Shown here: one piece after another, positions 25,001 through 36,634 of the stretch
Position numbering within the stretch: position 1 is the stretch's first letter
Layout: each line of letters opens with the position of its first letter
DNA from: Cercopithifilaria johnstoni
Lineage: Eukaryota; Nematoda; Chromadorea; Rhabditida; Onchocercidae
Length of the DNA stretch: 64,000 nt
Reading direction: 5' to 3'
Assembly: GCA_916381525.1 (NCBI GenBank)
Contig: CAKAEH010001358.1
Span: 1-64,000 of the forward strand
The notes under the pieces: model-generated
What the model was told of the DNA's origin: nothing
What the model saw: the letters and a program-made list of their open reading frames with translations, nothing else
Database searches by the model: none
Program-made: the position numbers and the translations under genes

Positions 25001-27359
25001 TTATAGAAAATACTTTTGAGGTTTGCTACTGGTGAAATCGCAACTTATATTATAACTTTTCCTGATTTGCATGAAGTTTGACATTAATTCTTTCCTCGAA
25101 TATTTTTCAGGCTTCAAATGGTATGGAGGAATTCGGATGCCAGAATAACGACGATATAATTTTGAAATGTGCATTTGCAACTGCCAGAAAATGTAAGTTA
25201 ACTTCTTTGTTTCATGTTTCATATTCTCCTTATTCTAACTTAATTGTTCAGCTTATATTACCCTAATGATGTTTCTGTTGTTTTTTCAAAGACTTTTTGT
25301 TTTAATTTTTTCCAGACGAGAATGAACCAGTTTGTGTGGTATTTGTTACAAATGACAAGAATCTTGCAATCAAAGCAGCAGCACATAATATTAAAACGGC
25401 TGACAGAAATGTACCATTCCTGTTATTGTTTTAGTATTTTCAAATTGTATTTTTAAACGTTACATTTTTATTCTTTCATAAATTCGGTTGCAGTGAATTA
25501 ACCAGTAATATACAAGATTATGTGATCTATACTTCCTTCACCTTAAAACGAATTGATTTCTATTAATTGTGTAACTTTAACAGTTTCGTTCTTTTGATTT
25601 TGTCCATTTAGTTGTATAAATTAAACTTAAGCGAATTCATCTATTACGATTCATTTAGATAAAAGAGAAATTGAATTGAGTTTATTTTAAAACTTTTTCT
25701 TAAGTCACCTAATTCTTTATTCGTTTCAGGAGTTGTTGCATTTGCTAACAACTGATCCATTAAGAGGTAAAAGTCAGCAGATCGTGATAAGAAATAATCG
25801 AAAGATCTCGCCATCGGACTTCTCGTTCACTCTTGTTGATAAGCCATCATCATCGGTTATTAAAAATGTGGAAGTTGATGCACTCAAAAAGATTGTAGAC
25901 TGTTTACCTGCGCCACTTGGATGCCGTTCTTCATCACCATCATTTACACTTTCACCTCAAAAGAGAGAAATTCCTTCGTGTAATAGCTCAGTTTCATCAA
26001 TAGAGGGCGGTAGCAAAGATGAATCCGGAAACTTTATGCGTTTTAAAGAGGGAAGCTGTGGAGTGTCAGATTTAGTCAAGCATCGTGAGGTTCATCAACA
26101 GCGACGAATGCCTTATTCAATTCGAAAAGCGGAGAAGGAGGTGAGGCAGTTTGGCTGAAATTGGGCGATATATTCTGCAATTTCTGAGCAAGATTTCAAC
26201 TTATAAGTAAACTCATTTTGAATTTTTCGTATGTTCTGGATTTACAGAAAACTTCTTACAGGGAAGTTTCATAAACATTATTAATTAATTACGAATTTTC
26301 GTGCCGGCAATTTTAAGGGTAGTGGAAGTGGTGGAAGGTTATCTAGGAAGAGAAGATTACGCCAATTAAATGAACATTCCATGGCTGATTTTTTGGAAAT
26401 ATTTGCAAAACTCATCCGACATCTTAAACACAGGTTGGATTTTATAAAATTAAAATTGAAACAAGTAACTTCAACTTGTATATTTTCAGTTCTCTTCATT
26501 TTTATGTTAATTCAAATTGTATTAAATTGTAGGAGCGACAGGAAATCAATGGAAGATATAAGAAGAATCAATAAAGCTATTGATTTGTACGTTTTTTTAT
26601 TTTAATTCTCTGAATTTGTACTCTTCAGTTCATTTAAAAATTGATCTGTAGAGGATGAAGTGCATTTACTGTTTTTCATTTAGAGTTATTGCTAATGAGT
26701 CGTCCTCGCTGAGTGTTTTAATCGATATGGTGTCGAAATTTTATGATTTTTATGCTGATCGTGACGTTTTTTTATCAGCGGTAAGTATTGTATAACATTG
26801 CATAACACATGAAATTGATTATTTCTATGGTTATAAATTTCTTTTTGTAGTGATCACTTCGAATTATTAATGATCATTTCATAAGCTTAAAATAAATCAA
26901 GTAAGGTAAAGTGAATGTTGTTTAACCAAGCCCTAATGATGGGAATTATCTACACTTAACAGCAACTAAATCAAATTGAATCATCTAACAGTATTCCTTT
27001 CCTTTTTCCGGAAAGTTCCTGCTCGATTATTTTTGCTTTGCACCTATTAGATCTTCAATGGGTGTACTGCATGCATTACGTGCGCTAGGATAAATGAACA
27101 GATTTTGTCTATAAGTAATTCGAATTCAGTTAAAGTGAACATAGACATAGGATTATATTTACACGTAGATTTGTTAATATATCAAATTTTACTTGTTTAT
27201 GATTGCGTAGATGTGAAAATAACTGTCTGCCATTGTTTCCAGACACATTTTGATAAAAAGCAACTGGCAAATGAATATGAAAGCGGTATCAGTACAGTTA
27301 AGGAAAAGTTGTGCACATTTCAAAAGCAACTGGTTGTAAATCATCCGCATATTAATTAA
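22047..27359 (+). CDS. SWT1: SWT1-like nuclear endoribonuclease (WW and PIN domains)
   Basis: Fourteen exons: 22047-22126, 22917-23054, 23484-23611, 23851-23951, 24160-24283, 24656-24717, 24919-25020, 25111-25192, 25316-25410, 25730-26140, 26318-26433, 26533-26586, 26684-26780, 27243-27359; 568 residues in one frame. SWT1 is a perinuclear endonuclease in mRNA quality control, known best from yeast; the WW domain is a feature of animal forms. Residues 13-43 form the WW domain (W17, W40, closing Pro). The PIN domain spans about 168-305 with the acidic residues expected for metal binding: D174 (VLLVFDTSCLL), E204 (YTVLQELDGLKK), D259/D260 (NNDDIILKCAFA) and D286 (VCVVFVTNDKNLA). It therefore looks catalytically intact. 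The long exon 25730-26140 is Ser-rich and probably disordered, followed by helical segments. Exon 3 uses an acceptor ending AGAAG and exon 11 one ending TTTTAAG, both slightly atypical. Confidence 0.9.
24338..24580. repeat. Foldback repeat in SWT1 intron 5
   Basis: The segment around 24338-24380 (containing CAGCATATAATGAAAATTAT) is the near-perfect reverse complement of about 24506-24545 (containing ATTATATACTGGATACTC). A third partial copy follows at about 24546-24573. Between them, two related direct copies around ATGCGTTCTATACATCAGAA and ATGCGTTGCATGTATCGGAA are visible. This is a small inverted-repeat element, or its remains. Confidence 0.8.
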
Positions 27360-29350
27360 TAATTAATTTTCTTCTTATTTATCTAATAATTATTTTCTTT
27401 TTTTGCTCTTTTTTCACATATTAATTATTGTTTAATTCGGAAGTGAAAAAAAATTTCAAGCTGTTAAAATTTATTTCCAATATATTTCAATGATATGCAG
27501 CCAACACAAAAAAGTTGTAGGTACGGATGATCTTGGTTATCTACTTCTTTTTTATTGTGATTATAAATTCTTTTTTAGTCTAATTTATGACGTAGAAATA
27601 TGTACTACCGAACAGTTTTATTGTTATACGGCAAGATAAAAAAAAATTTATTTAAAAAAAAGTGGAAGCCAACTACTACATTAACGATATAAAAGCATAG
27701 TACTATGATATCTATGATATTGGTTGTTCAGTGCTTCATGCTTTTGGATTATTAATGTGATGCTCTAACTTCTCTAGTATTTAGATTTGCATGTACAATG
27801 ATAGTGTCTTTTTACATTGTCTTTCAATTCGTGTACATTTTTTCCAACTAATTTTTTCAGTTATTTATATCAGAATTCATTGATTCATGTTGTTTATGTT
27901 ATGGAAGCAGATATGAAGAAGAATCGAAAACAGGTAAAAAAGAGTTAATATACTGCACTATTTGTACTGATATGTTTTTACCAAAGAAGTTTTTTCGTTG
28001 TTTTAGTTATCTTTATAAAGACTAATTGAAGTATTAAATTTCTACGAATGGTAGAACTTTCTTCAATCACTTCCATTTTTTGAAGTCACACCACATTTCA
28101 CAAAACATCGAATTTTCTTAAATATTTCGAGTTATATTCATTCTCATAATTATCGTATTTGATTCTAATTTTTATATCGAAATCCGGGTAATCCAGTAAG
28201 ATTTGAAATTAAATGAAAAATCATTCATAGTTTTTATCTTATCTTTCTCTTAATCCTTCCCAACATGGTCACCGTTGGGTTTGCCAGTACTAACAAATGA
28301 TAATGTGATAATATGTAATATTCCCATTTAATTAATGGGAATTTATCAATTAATTTAAAAAAAGTTGCATTTCCTGCAATATTTGAAAATTTTGAATCTG
28401 AAAGTATTGTAAGCAGTCAAACCATATATGGTGGAACCGGTCGAGACTAAGCAAAGATTTGATTTTTCATAATGTAAACTAGTTGGGTTTATTATACATT
28501 TGTGTATGCGTGAACATTTTTTTCATAATTTAGCTTATTATTGTTGCTCAATTTTGACATATCATTTAATAAATTAAATCTTTTTGATATGTAAAAATAT
28601 ATCGATATTCTCAACATCATTTCAAGCAAAAGTATGCAAAACTTTCCCAAATTTATTTTCGTGCCATCGTGAAAAATTATCAAATTATAATCATTACGAA
28701 AGGACTTGTGTGAATTATTAACCGAAACGTTTTTTCTTTGTTATAATTGTTTTAGATTTGGAATTTTAAAGAAAACGATGTCACCTTTACGTTGAAAAAC
28801 TTCTCAAAATTNTCTCTATTATTCGTTCCTCCCTTCAAATAATACATAAATGCTAATTATTGCATTCACTTTGTCTATCGTTTAACATTTGAAAGCAAAC
28901 CTTTCTCTTTCGTTTTCAATTTACAAAGAAGTTTTCCTTTCTTATATTTGCATGCTGGAGATTTCAATGCAAAATATATGTAGCCGATCACTAAACACAC
29001 TATAAATATACGATTTAATATGGTTTTGTGATAAGATTTAATTACTGAAAATTTAATCAAAAATAATCTTTTCATTCGATTCAGAGAAATTTCAGTTAGA
29101 AGCAGTTTTACTTAATGTTAATGACAAAATATCGTCAACTTGCGTTAATTTGTTCTAATGGAAACAATTGCAGTAATTTGTTGCAGTAACTTTTCTAAAA
29201 AAAAAAAAGAATTTCTAAAGTTTTAAAGAAAAAATTGTTGTTTAAAGAAAGTAAGAAATTGCAGTGATTAGTTGTACTAACTTGTAGTAATTTGTTCTAA
29301 AGAAAACAATCTAAAAGAAACAAAACTAAATTTGGGAAAGTTATGCATAG

Positions 29351-29587
29351 TTTAAGTACTGGAATCTTGCAGAAGAACAAACATATTAGAAACTAATCAA
29401 TGATATAGAAAGAAAACGCTAATAATACAATGGATAGAAGTTTTGAATTAGTTTTCTTCTTTTATGTTACTGCTGACTGTTGAAAGTAACAAATGAGACA
29501 TTTATCATTTTGAATCGATTTAAATTGAGAAAAGTGTCTGACTTTGTGGTGATAATGTGAAGTAAGAAATTCTTTTTGAAAGAAAGG
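29351..29587 (+). repeat. Dispersed repeat, copy A
   Basis: About 237 nt highly similar to 39866-40107, sharing blocks such as AAACTAATCAATGATATAGA and ATACAATGGATAGAAGTTTT. Differences are scattered substitutions and small indels. No long open frame and no terminal inverted repeats are obvious. This copy is intergenic. Confidence 0.92.
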
Positions 29588-29954
29588 AAAAATTGAAAGT
29601 ATTTTGATCAAAATTATCACTGCACACTATTGAATAAAAAGTTTTAAATTTGAAAAGATTATTGTAGAAATGAAAAATAAGTGTCAGTAGAACATTTAAG
29701 CTTAGTATTGCAATCAAAAATAAGTTATATTTTTATTTTTTTATCAATTATGCTCAGTTAACTTCCCTTTTCTATATTCTATTTTCAAACTGCATCAAAT
29801 AACTGAAGCCGTATTATAATCTTTATATATTGATACAGTTTATGTTTCGGTACTTGTTTCCGGAATTTTTGGCAATAATAGATTGAGTTTGGTGTACATT
29901 CGTGTCAATGGTGGTGTTGCTTTAAATATCATCGCTATAATTGTTATTATTAAC

Positions 29955-30102
29955 AAATTGTAGTAGCTAATTGACGAAATTTCTCATTTAAAATTATTGG
30001 AAAGACAAAGCAAAGTGCCGAGGAAAAATTAGCTTTAGACAACCTCCCGAAGGAAATGGATTATAACAGTATACGAATGAAAATGATCAGTTGGGATAAT
30101 TA
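29955..30102 (+). pseudogene. Coding-like fragment in two frames
   Basis: One frame reads LIDEISHLKLLERQSK (about 29962-30015). The next frame continues SAEEKLALDNLPKEMDYNS and ends at a TAA at 30100-30102. Together these make a plausible charged amphipathic helix that needs one frameshift near 30010-30018. No clear acceptor or upstream exon is seen. It could be a decayed exon, a 3' exon of an unseen gene, or chance; I do not recognise the family. Confidence 0.3.
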
Positions 30103-30160
30103 ATTATAACTTTACATTATATGTTGCTAATTATATGTCTTTTCTACACTGATTTTAATT

Positions 30161-30825
30161 TTACTTACTTGCAATTGCACTAGCTTCATTTTTATCCTTT
30201 GGTTTGCCTATATCTGTAGGGGCGGTTAAATTTTCGACCACCACTTTGTGGCGACGACCGGCATATTCAGTCGCATCGCGAGGCCAGTTATCTGCGGTGG
30301 GTATCAATATGTACACTTCGTCTTCCTCATTTGATTCCAAAAATCCGTGACATGTGGAAAAACGAGGAAATGAGCGTTCCCTCGTTCGTATACGATATAC
30401 GATGGGTACTGGATCAATGTTTCTTATCTGTATAAGATTTTTGGAAACTTTGTAAAATAAAAAATTATGAAATGCAAAGAAAAACACCAATTCCAAATCA
30501 TAATTTTGAGACTTTAAAACCCAGTTTCAAATTTAGACAAGAAAACATTCCAAAGTAAAAAAGGTATTTAAACCTAATCAGCATATATCGCAATATTTAC
30601 TTGTAATCACGGAATCACAAATTCCAATAATTCAATAATAAATGTAATTCTTTCAATTGAAATTTTAGAGAAGTTTACTTTAAAACGGGCATATTGAGAG
30701 ACTCGGTAATTATCAGCAGCTGTAAAAACGATCCACGAAGGAATCAGCTGAACTTCGAAATCCGGTGTGTCTCCTGTTGCTTTATTTTCCCAGCTACTAA
30801 TAATATCATCTGATCTATCAAACAT
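30161..30825 (-). CDS. MSP-domain (major sperm protein-like) protein
   Basis: Two exons: 30825-30679 and 30427-30161; 137 residues if translation stops at TAA 30163-30161. The MSP fold is an immunoglobulin-like beta sandwich found in sperm cytoskeletal proteins and in VAP-type membrane-contact proteins. SWIVFTAADNYRVSQYARFK (about residues 30-49) corresponds to the conserved first strands, and IRNIDPVPIVYRIRTRER to the following strand pair; the end (RRHKVVVENL) fits the last strand. It is diverged from the canonical 127-residue MSPs and has an acidic leader (residues 1-28). The last codons overlap a perfect donor (GCAA|GTAAGT at 30169/30168), so the gene may continue into further exons not recognised here. 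No transmembrane segment is seen. Confidence 0.75.
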
Positions 30826-32040
30826 CTCAAGTCTTTAATTTCTCCAGAAAATGCTTCCTCGTTAAAAGAAATACAATCGCTTGGTTGGTTATAGCGTATT
30901 GAAGTTAATCAAAATGATCGATTATTTTGAATTTTCTATATTTAAATAGTATTTGGATGAATTTTATTCAAACTTCTGAAAGATTTCAGTACTTCAAATT
31001 TCTCAAATCTCCATAAATTTGCATATCCAAACCACATGATTGATAAATTTACCGTTAGATGAATACGAAAATAGTATAGAAATAAAGGAGAGAAAAAGGA
31101 AATGAAATATTTGTTAGTTTTGAGATTGAAATTCTGTGGAATTTTTATCTAAATATCTTTTAAAATCGGTGAAGTTACTAAACTTTCTCAGGCTTTCGTC
31201 CAAAATTTGCGCTATCGAAAAAAGAAATCCGGAAAGCGGTTAGACACAAGGATGAGTAAGGACGAGTCACGTTATTTGACAAGAGCACTGGATACGTTTG
31301 GGAATTTCACTTGACTGCATTTGAGGCAATGGTTGGTTATTATCAGTTATCTGTTTGGATTGGAAAATTCAGAGCATAAATATCCACTGCAGTCATGATT
31401 ATTTTTGATAGTTGTTATCGATTGCGTATTACAGGCTATTATTGTGATTTTATGAGCAGTATTTTTCTTAACTGGCAATCCAGGATTATTGATCCGGCGA
31501 GATACTTTTACGGAATTGTTTAAAACAAGTACGATCCGTTACATCAACATCCTGTTATTTCCAGTCAATCGAATTCAGCTGCTATTTGGACAGCTGGTAA
31601 CAAAAGTCACTGTCACAAATAGCTGTAAGTTAATATATATTGCTTTTTGAAAACATTTTCCAGTAAGATTGTTGCTCTCTGATTTGATTGCGGTTAATAA
31701 AATATTTGCAAACTAGGCAGCGGTATTTTTCATCCAAGGGTCTTGAAATTTGAGATTATATGAATCGAATCATTTTAGATGTCATGATTTTATCAGAAAA
31801 TTATCATTAGTCATGTTGTTTCCTTCATTTTTTTGCTTTGCTCTAAACGGTTCAAAATAAAAGATAACATGAATGCAGATTTAATTGAATGATTTAAAGT
31901 TGAAGTTTTGAGTGTGTTTGTTAGCTTGATTAATGCTACAATCGATCAGCAAGATATACCAATTTGGACTTTGGATAGGCGCTTAATTATCTGCTTAATC
32001 CATTTGCTAATTAGACTTGTAGTTGTTAAAACTGTATTTG
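30826..32040. other. Intergenic region between divergent MSP-domain and CysRS genes
   Basis: The two genes are head to head, so promoters for both should lie here. No open frame of interest, RNA gene or strong repeat is visible. Confidence 0.5.
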
Positions 32041-32051
32041 CACGTTTTCAG
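32041..32051 (+). promoter_or_regulatory. Probable spliced-leader acceptor of cysteinyl-tRNA synthetase
   Basis: CACGTTTTCAG ends at 32051, 32 nt before the chosen ATG. Upstream sequence has no coding potential. Inferred. Confidence 0.45.
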
Positions 32052-32083
32052 GCTGCTTGAAATTAGGCAGTGGAAACGTAGGT

Positions 32084-35000
32084 ATGGTGAATGGAACAAA
32101 CGCAGTTGGTTCTGTAATCGATAGAGGTTTGTTTACCTTACGAATAAAGATTTTATCTATGTTTTTTTGTTATGATATACATTCTACAGGCAAGGGTAAC
32201 ATGGCTATTTTACTGAAAAAAATCTCCGTTTATTCAATTTTTTGACATTGGAATAAATCTGGAGTGCTAAATGGTTTAATAGGCGAACTATGGAAATGAG
32301 AAAATCATTTTTTTTTCTATGTATGATTTCATATGTACTATTTTTCAGAGAAATTTTCGCTTTGATTTATTAGTGCTGTTTAATTGGGGTTGTTTACAGG
32401 AAGATATCCAGAAAAGACATGGAAACTACCGATAGCAGAGCCATCGCCGCAACTTTATCTGTACAATAGCTTCACACGGAAAAAAGAACTCTTTGTGCCA
32501 TTGAACCCGAAGCAGGTAATATTTTCGACCGTTATTCACGTAGATTGTTTTTCATTTGCATTTTTTTTTAAAATTCTACCAAAAAAAATTAAGGTGAAAT
32601 GGTACATTTGTGGACCTACGGTCTATGATTCTTCACATATTGGGCATGCACGAGCTTATCTTTCTTTCGACATTCTGCGACGTGTTTTACAAGATTACTT
32701 TGGTTATGACATACAGTACGTAATGAATATAACAGATATTGATGACAAAATTATTAAGAGGTAAATTATTGCTTAGGATATTTTTCCTGATTCGGTGATT
32801 TTCCTCATATTCTTTGTATTCAGTTCTTAGGAATAGTGAGTAGAAGTGTAATTTCAGGGCTCGTCAACTTTATCTGTTAGAAAATTATACATCTGGAAAA
32901 TTTGGTGAGCTTTCGATGACGAAGGTTATCGAAGACACTCTGTCTGCATTGGATAAATTCAAGAGAAAATGTATTGATGAAACTGATGCAGATAAAAAGA
33001 GCATGTTGAACGATATGGTAAACTGTAGATTAAAATAAAATCTTTTAAGTTAATTCCTTGGATTGATTACTCTATTATACATTGAATAAAAAACCAAAAA
33101 TTAAATCTTTCACTTAATATTACATGAAAAATGAATTGAAGCCGCCTCTCAATCACGTAGTTTGGTAATTTTATCCGCCCTATTCTCAGAAATGTAGTAA
33201 TGTGTTAATAAAGTAGCGTTCTTAAAAATCGATGTAACTTTGCAGTGTGCAGACGTGAATGTTGCTGTGAAAAGACTGGAGTGTTCGTTGCTGCAATCGG
33301 AACAAGAAGAAGCAGAGAAATCAAAGAATGAACTGCTAAGTGCCGCAAAAGATGTTCTCTCAGACTGGTTGGATTCGCTTTACAGACATACAGTCAGCGA
33401 CCTGGCTGTCTTTGATCGTCTTGCTAAGAAGTTAGCACTTTAGTTTCTTTAACGTGTTGAAAAAATTCCTTCAAAAACAAAGAAAAGAAAAAGGGAAATG
33501 GATCCAATTTAGATATGAGAACGAGTTTTTCTGCGATATGGCTTGTTTAAATGTGCTGCCGCCTACTGTTTTGACTCGGGTTTCGGAATATGTTCCTGAA
33601 ATTATTGCATACGTAGAGAAAATAATAGATAATGGTTATGGATATGCTACCGAAGACGGTTCGGTTAGTTTTTTTGGCTGGAACGTTTTCCTCATTTATT
33701 TTTTTGCTTATTCATTGTTTGTTTTCTCATTTACATATTTAACTATTCTGTCCTTCCCTTTTCTATTTCCGACTATAATCAGTAAACTGTGTAGACAAGG
33801 ATTTTTTTTTCATTTTTTTTATTTTTAAAGATTTCAGGTCTATTTCGACACGATGAAGTTTGATAATAGTGAAAAGCATAGTTATTGCAAATTGGTACCA
33901 GAAGCATTTGTTGATAATGAGCAACTGATGAAAAATATGCGAGAAAGTGAGGGAGATTTGAGTATGGGCAATTTGCAAGTCAGTACTAATGATTTTCAAT
34001 CTTAAAATATATCCCATGAATTATTGTATGGTATGATTACTTATTTCTTTAGTTCTTTTTCAGCATAAAAGGAATGCTACTGACTTTGCGCTGTGGAAAT
34101 CCTCAAAAGTCGGTGAGCCATATTGGAATAGTCCTTGGGGAAAAGGTAAGAATTTGAGAATTTTATATATTCATTAGTGCTCCTTCCCAGTTTATTTCAA
34201 TACGCACAATGCTTACGCCTGATTTGCAACTGAACATTATTACTTCTGCTGAAATATACAACGTGCTTTGTTCCAGGTCGGCCGGGCTGGCATATCGAGT
34301 GCTCAGTGATGAGTTCAAAAATCTGTGGCTCTTCCTTAGATATTCATGCTGGTGGTTTTGATTTGAAATTTCCACATCACGATAACGAAATAGCACAGGT
34401 AACTGAAGTTACGTGACTGTGGTTTTTGCTGTTCACATTCATACATATTCTGGTGATTTTTTCTTCAAAATTTGAAGAGTTTATAAATAAATTCCTGAAG
34501 CTGATCCTTGGAATTTTTATCGATGTCCATTCTTCTTTAAATATAGTTACGAAGTTTTAGTAACTTCAATCAAGGATTATCTGTATATGACGTTATCATT
34601 TTTCAGGTGGAAGCTTATTATGATATTGGAAATTGGGTCAATTACTTTTTGCACTGTGGTTCGCTCCGAATTGCTGGTTTAAAAATGTCCAAAAGTCTCA
34701 AAAATTTCATAACGATCCGCGAGGCATTGAAGCATTATTCTGCTCGACAGTTAAGGATATTATTCCTAATGCATAATTGGAATGATGTTCTTGATTATAG
34801 GTCAGCTTGGTTTTGAAGCTGTGGTCAAATTTTTAGGTTCTTTATTGATTGATTTGGTTATCTTAACATTTTCAGCAATGTTTCGATGGAAAGAGCTTTG
34901 CAGTTCGAAAAAATTACCAGCGAATTTTTCTTAGTTGTTAAGGATTATTTGCGAAAAAATTATAAGCCGAATAATAGTGAGGTGAGTATCTTTCATTATG

Positions 35001-36634
35001 GGGTAATTTTGCAACTGTTGAGGGACGTCGTTCGTCATATTTGTTGTTTTTTAAAGTTCAGTTTTTCTTAGAGTTATCAAAAATATGGTGATGTGGAACT
35101 GGTTTTGGTCGATAATTTTTGCAAAATCAAAGCTGAGATAAACATTGCATTATGTGATTCGGTCGATACACGAACAGTAATTGAAAAGCTGCGGGAATTG
35201 ATTGGCATGGGAAATGCTTACATCAACGAAATGGTTAGTGCTTTGTTGGTTGTGACTGCGATGATATTTTAAAGTATTATGCAGTGATAACATTAACTGG
35301 TACTTTCAACAATTTTTTTAATTCATCGGTTTGTCACTGGTCAACCACTCTCAAACGAATTAAACCAATGTTCGTATAGTAATGTTCAATGCCGGATTAA
35401 ATCGATTGCGTTAAGATCAGGAAATTTATGCACAGAAGGAAAAAAATATTTAATTGTAAAAATATTATAATGGCCAGTTTGTCGATTTAAATTTGAACTT
35501 CAACTCCTACTTGTCAGATTTTTGTTTTAATATTGTCATTCTCAGGAGAAAAGGAATAGCATTCCAAATTGCTTATTATTGCAAAATATTGCATTATACA
35601 TGACGTGGTTGTTCAAAGTGTTCGGAGTTATACCCCAAAATGCTGATATTGGTTTTTCAACAGAACAGAAGTTTGTTTGTTTCGTTTCTGATATGGACAT
35701 GTAGATTTTTTTTCTTCATTTATCATATAGTCATATTCCATTTTACCCAAATTTCATTTTTTATTCAGTGGAATGTTGAGTTATGATATATCAATCGGAT
35801 CCAAGGAAAAGTTGCTCATGCCCTACTTAACAGCGCTTGTCGATTTCCGTGAAAATATTCGAAAAGTGGCTCGTGAACAAAAAATCAGCGAAGTTTTGAA
35901 AGTAGGCTTAAATTCTTGCTTGCTTAATTAGAAAACTCCATTTTTAATTACAGTTGCATGAAAGTCCGTATGTTTATGCGCTTGTATATTTGCTTCATGA
36001 TAATTATGACGAAACATTTTTTTTGCTTAGGAATGCGATAGGTTACGAGATGAAGTTCTGCCAGAATTGGGTGTACGACTTGAAGACCGAAGTGCCCAGA
36101 CATGTGTCAAACTTGTTGATAGAGAAACTCTGTTTCGAGAGCAGGAGCAGAAGAAGGCTATTGAAGTAGCAAAAGAGGAGGTTACTACAAAATATTTGGA
36201 TATTGAAGACTGTGTAAACTGTTTCCTTTTGTAGTTTTACGTTCAAATATATTTCGATTTCACTGCTTCACTAAGTTTATGTTGTCATACTGTTATATTT
36301 GAAAATTTAAAAATTATTTGAGCACTTGATACATTGAATCAGTTTCGTCTGTTATTTCCAGGAAAAACATCGAAAACAATGCGAAAAAGCGGAAAAGGAA
36401 ATATCTAAACGTATACCACCTTGGGAAATGTTTAAGCAAGGCAAAGACGGTGCAAAATTCTTGAAATATGATGATAAAGGAATACCCACGCATCTTATTA
36501 ACGGTGAAGAAATCTCGAAAAAACAGCGGAAGAAGCTGGAGAAGTTATACGAAATGCAGCAAAAGAATTATGAACAGGTTGTTTACGAAATTTATGAGGC
36601 AAGAAAAAAGTGCATTTATGCATTCTCAACATAG
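32084..36634 (+). CDS. cars-1: Cysteinyl-tRNA synthetase, cytosolic
   Basis: Sixteen exons: 32084-32126, 32400-32515, 32594-32760, 32858-33017, 33246-33430, 33513-33663, 33838-33978, 34064-34145, 34277-34398, 34607-34800, 34876-34981, 35072-35233, 35546-35670, 35769-35901, 36031-36180, 36362-36634; 769 residues, all joins in phase. It charges tRNA-Cys with cysteine. The class I signatures are intact: WYICGPTVYDSSHIGHARAY with zinc ligand C59 and the HIGH box at 68-71, and KMSKS at 415-419 (AGLKMSKSLKNF). The zinc-site block GWHIECSVMSS...DIHAGGFDLKFPHHDNEIAQ supplies the other Cys, His and Glu ligands. A eukaryote-type insertion (residues about 125-220, Lys/Glu-rich) and a Lys-rich C-terminal extension ending near the PPWEMFKQGKDGAKFLKYDD block are present. 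Unlike the longer vertebrate isoform, no GST-like domain is seen. The stop is chosen by read-through of the last exon; splicing at CAG|GTTGTT (36577) is possible. Confidence 0.95.

Larger units (their letters stand above)
27360..30160. other. Intergenic region between SWT1 and the MSP-domain gene
   Basis: A+T-rich; no intact gene. It contains one copy of a dispersed repeat (29351-29587), an undetermined base at 28812, a duplicated AGTAATTTGTTCTAA-type motif between 29150 and 29310, and a coding-like fragment at 29955-30102 described separately. Confidence 0.6.

Noticed and set aside
28812..28812. Single undetermined base as evidence of a gap or scaffold join
   Set aside because: One N with normal flanks is more likely a low-quality call; sequence character does not change across it.
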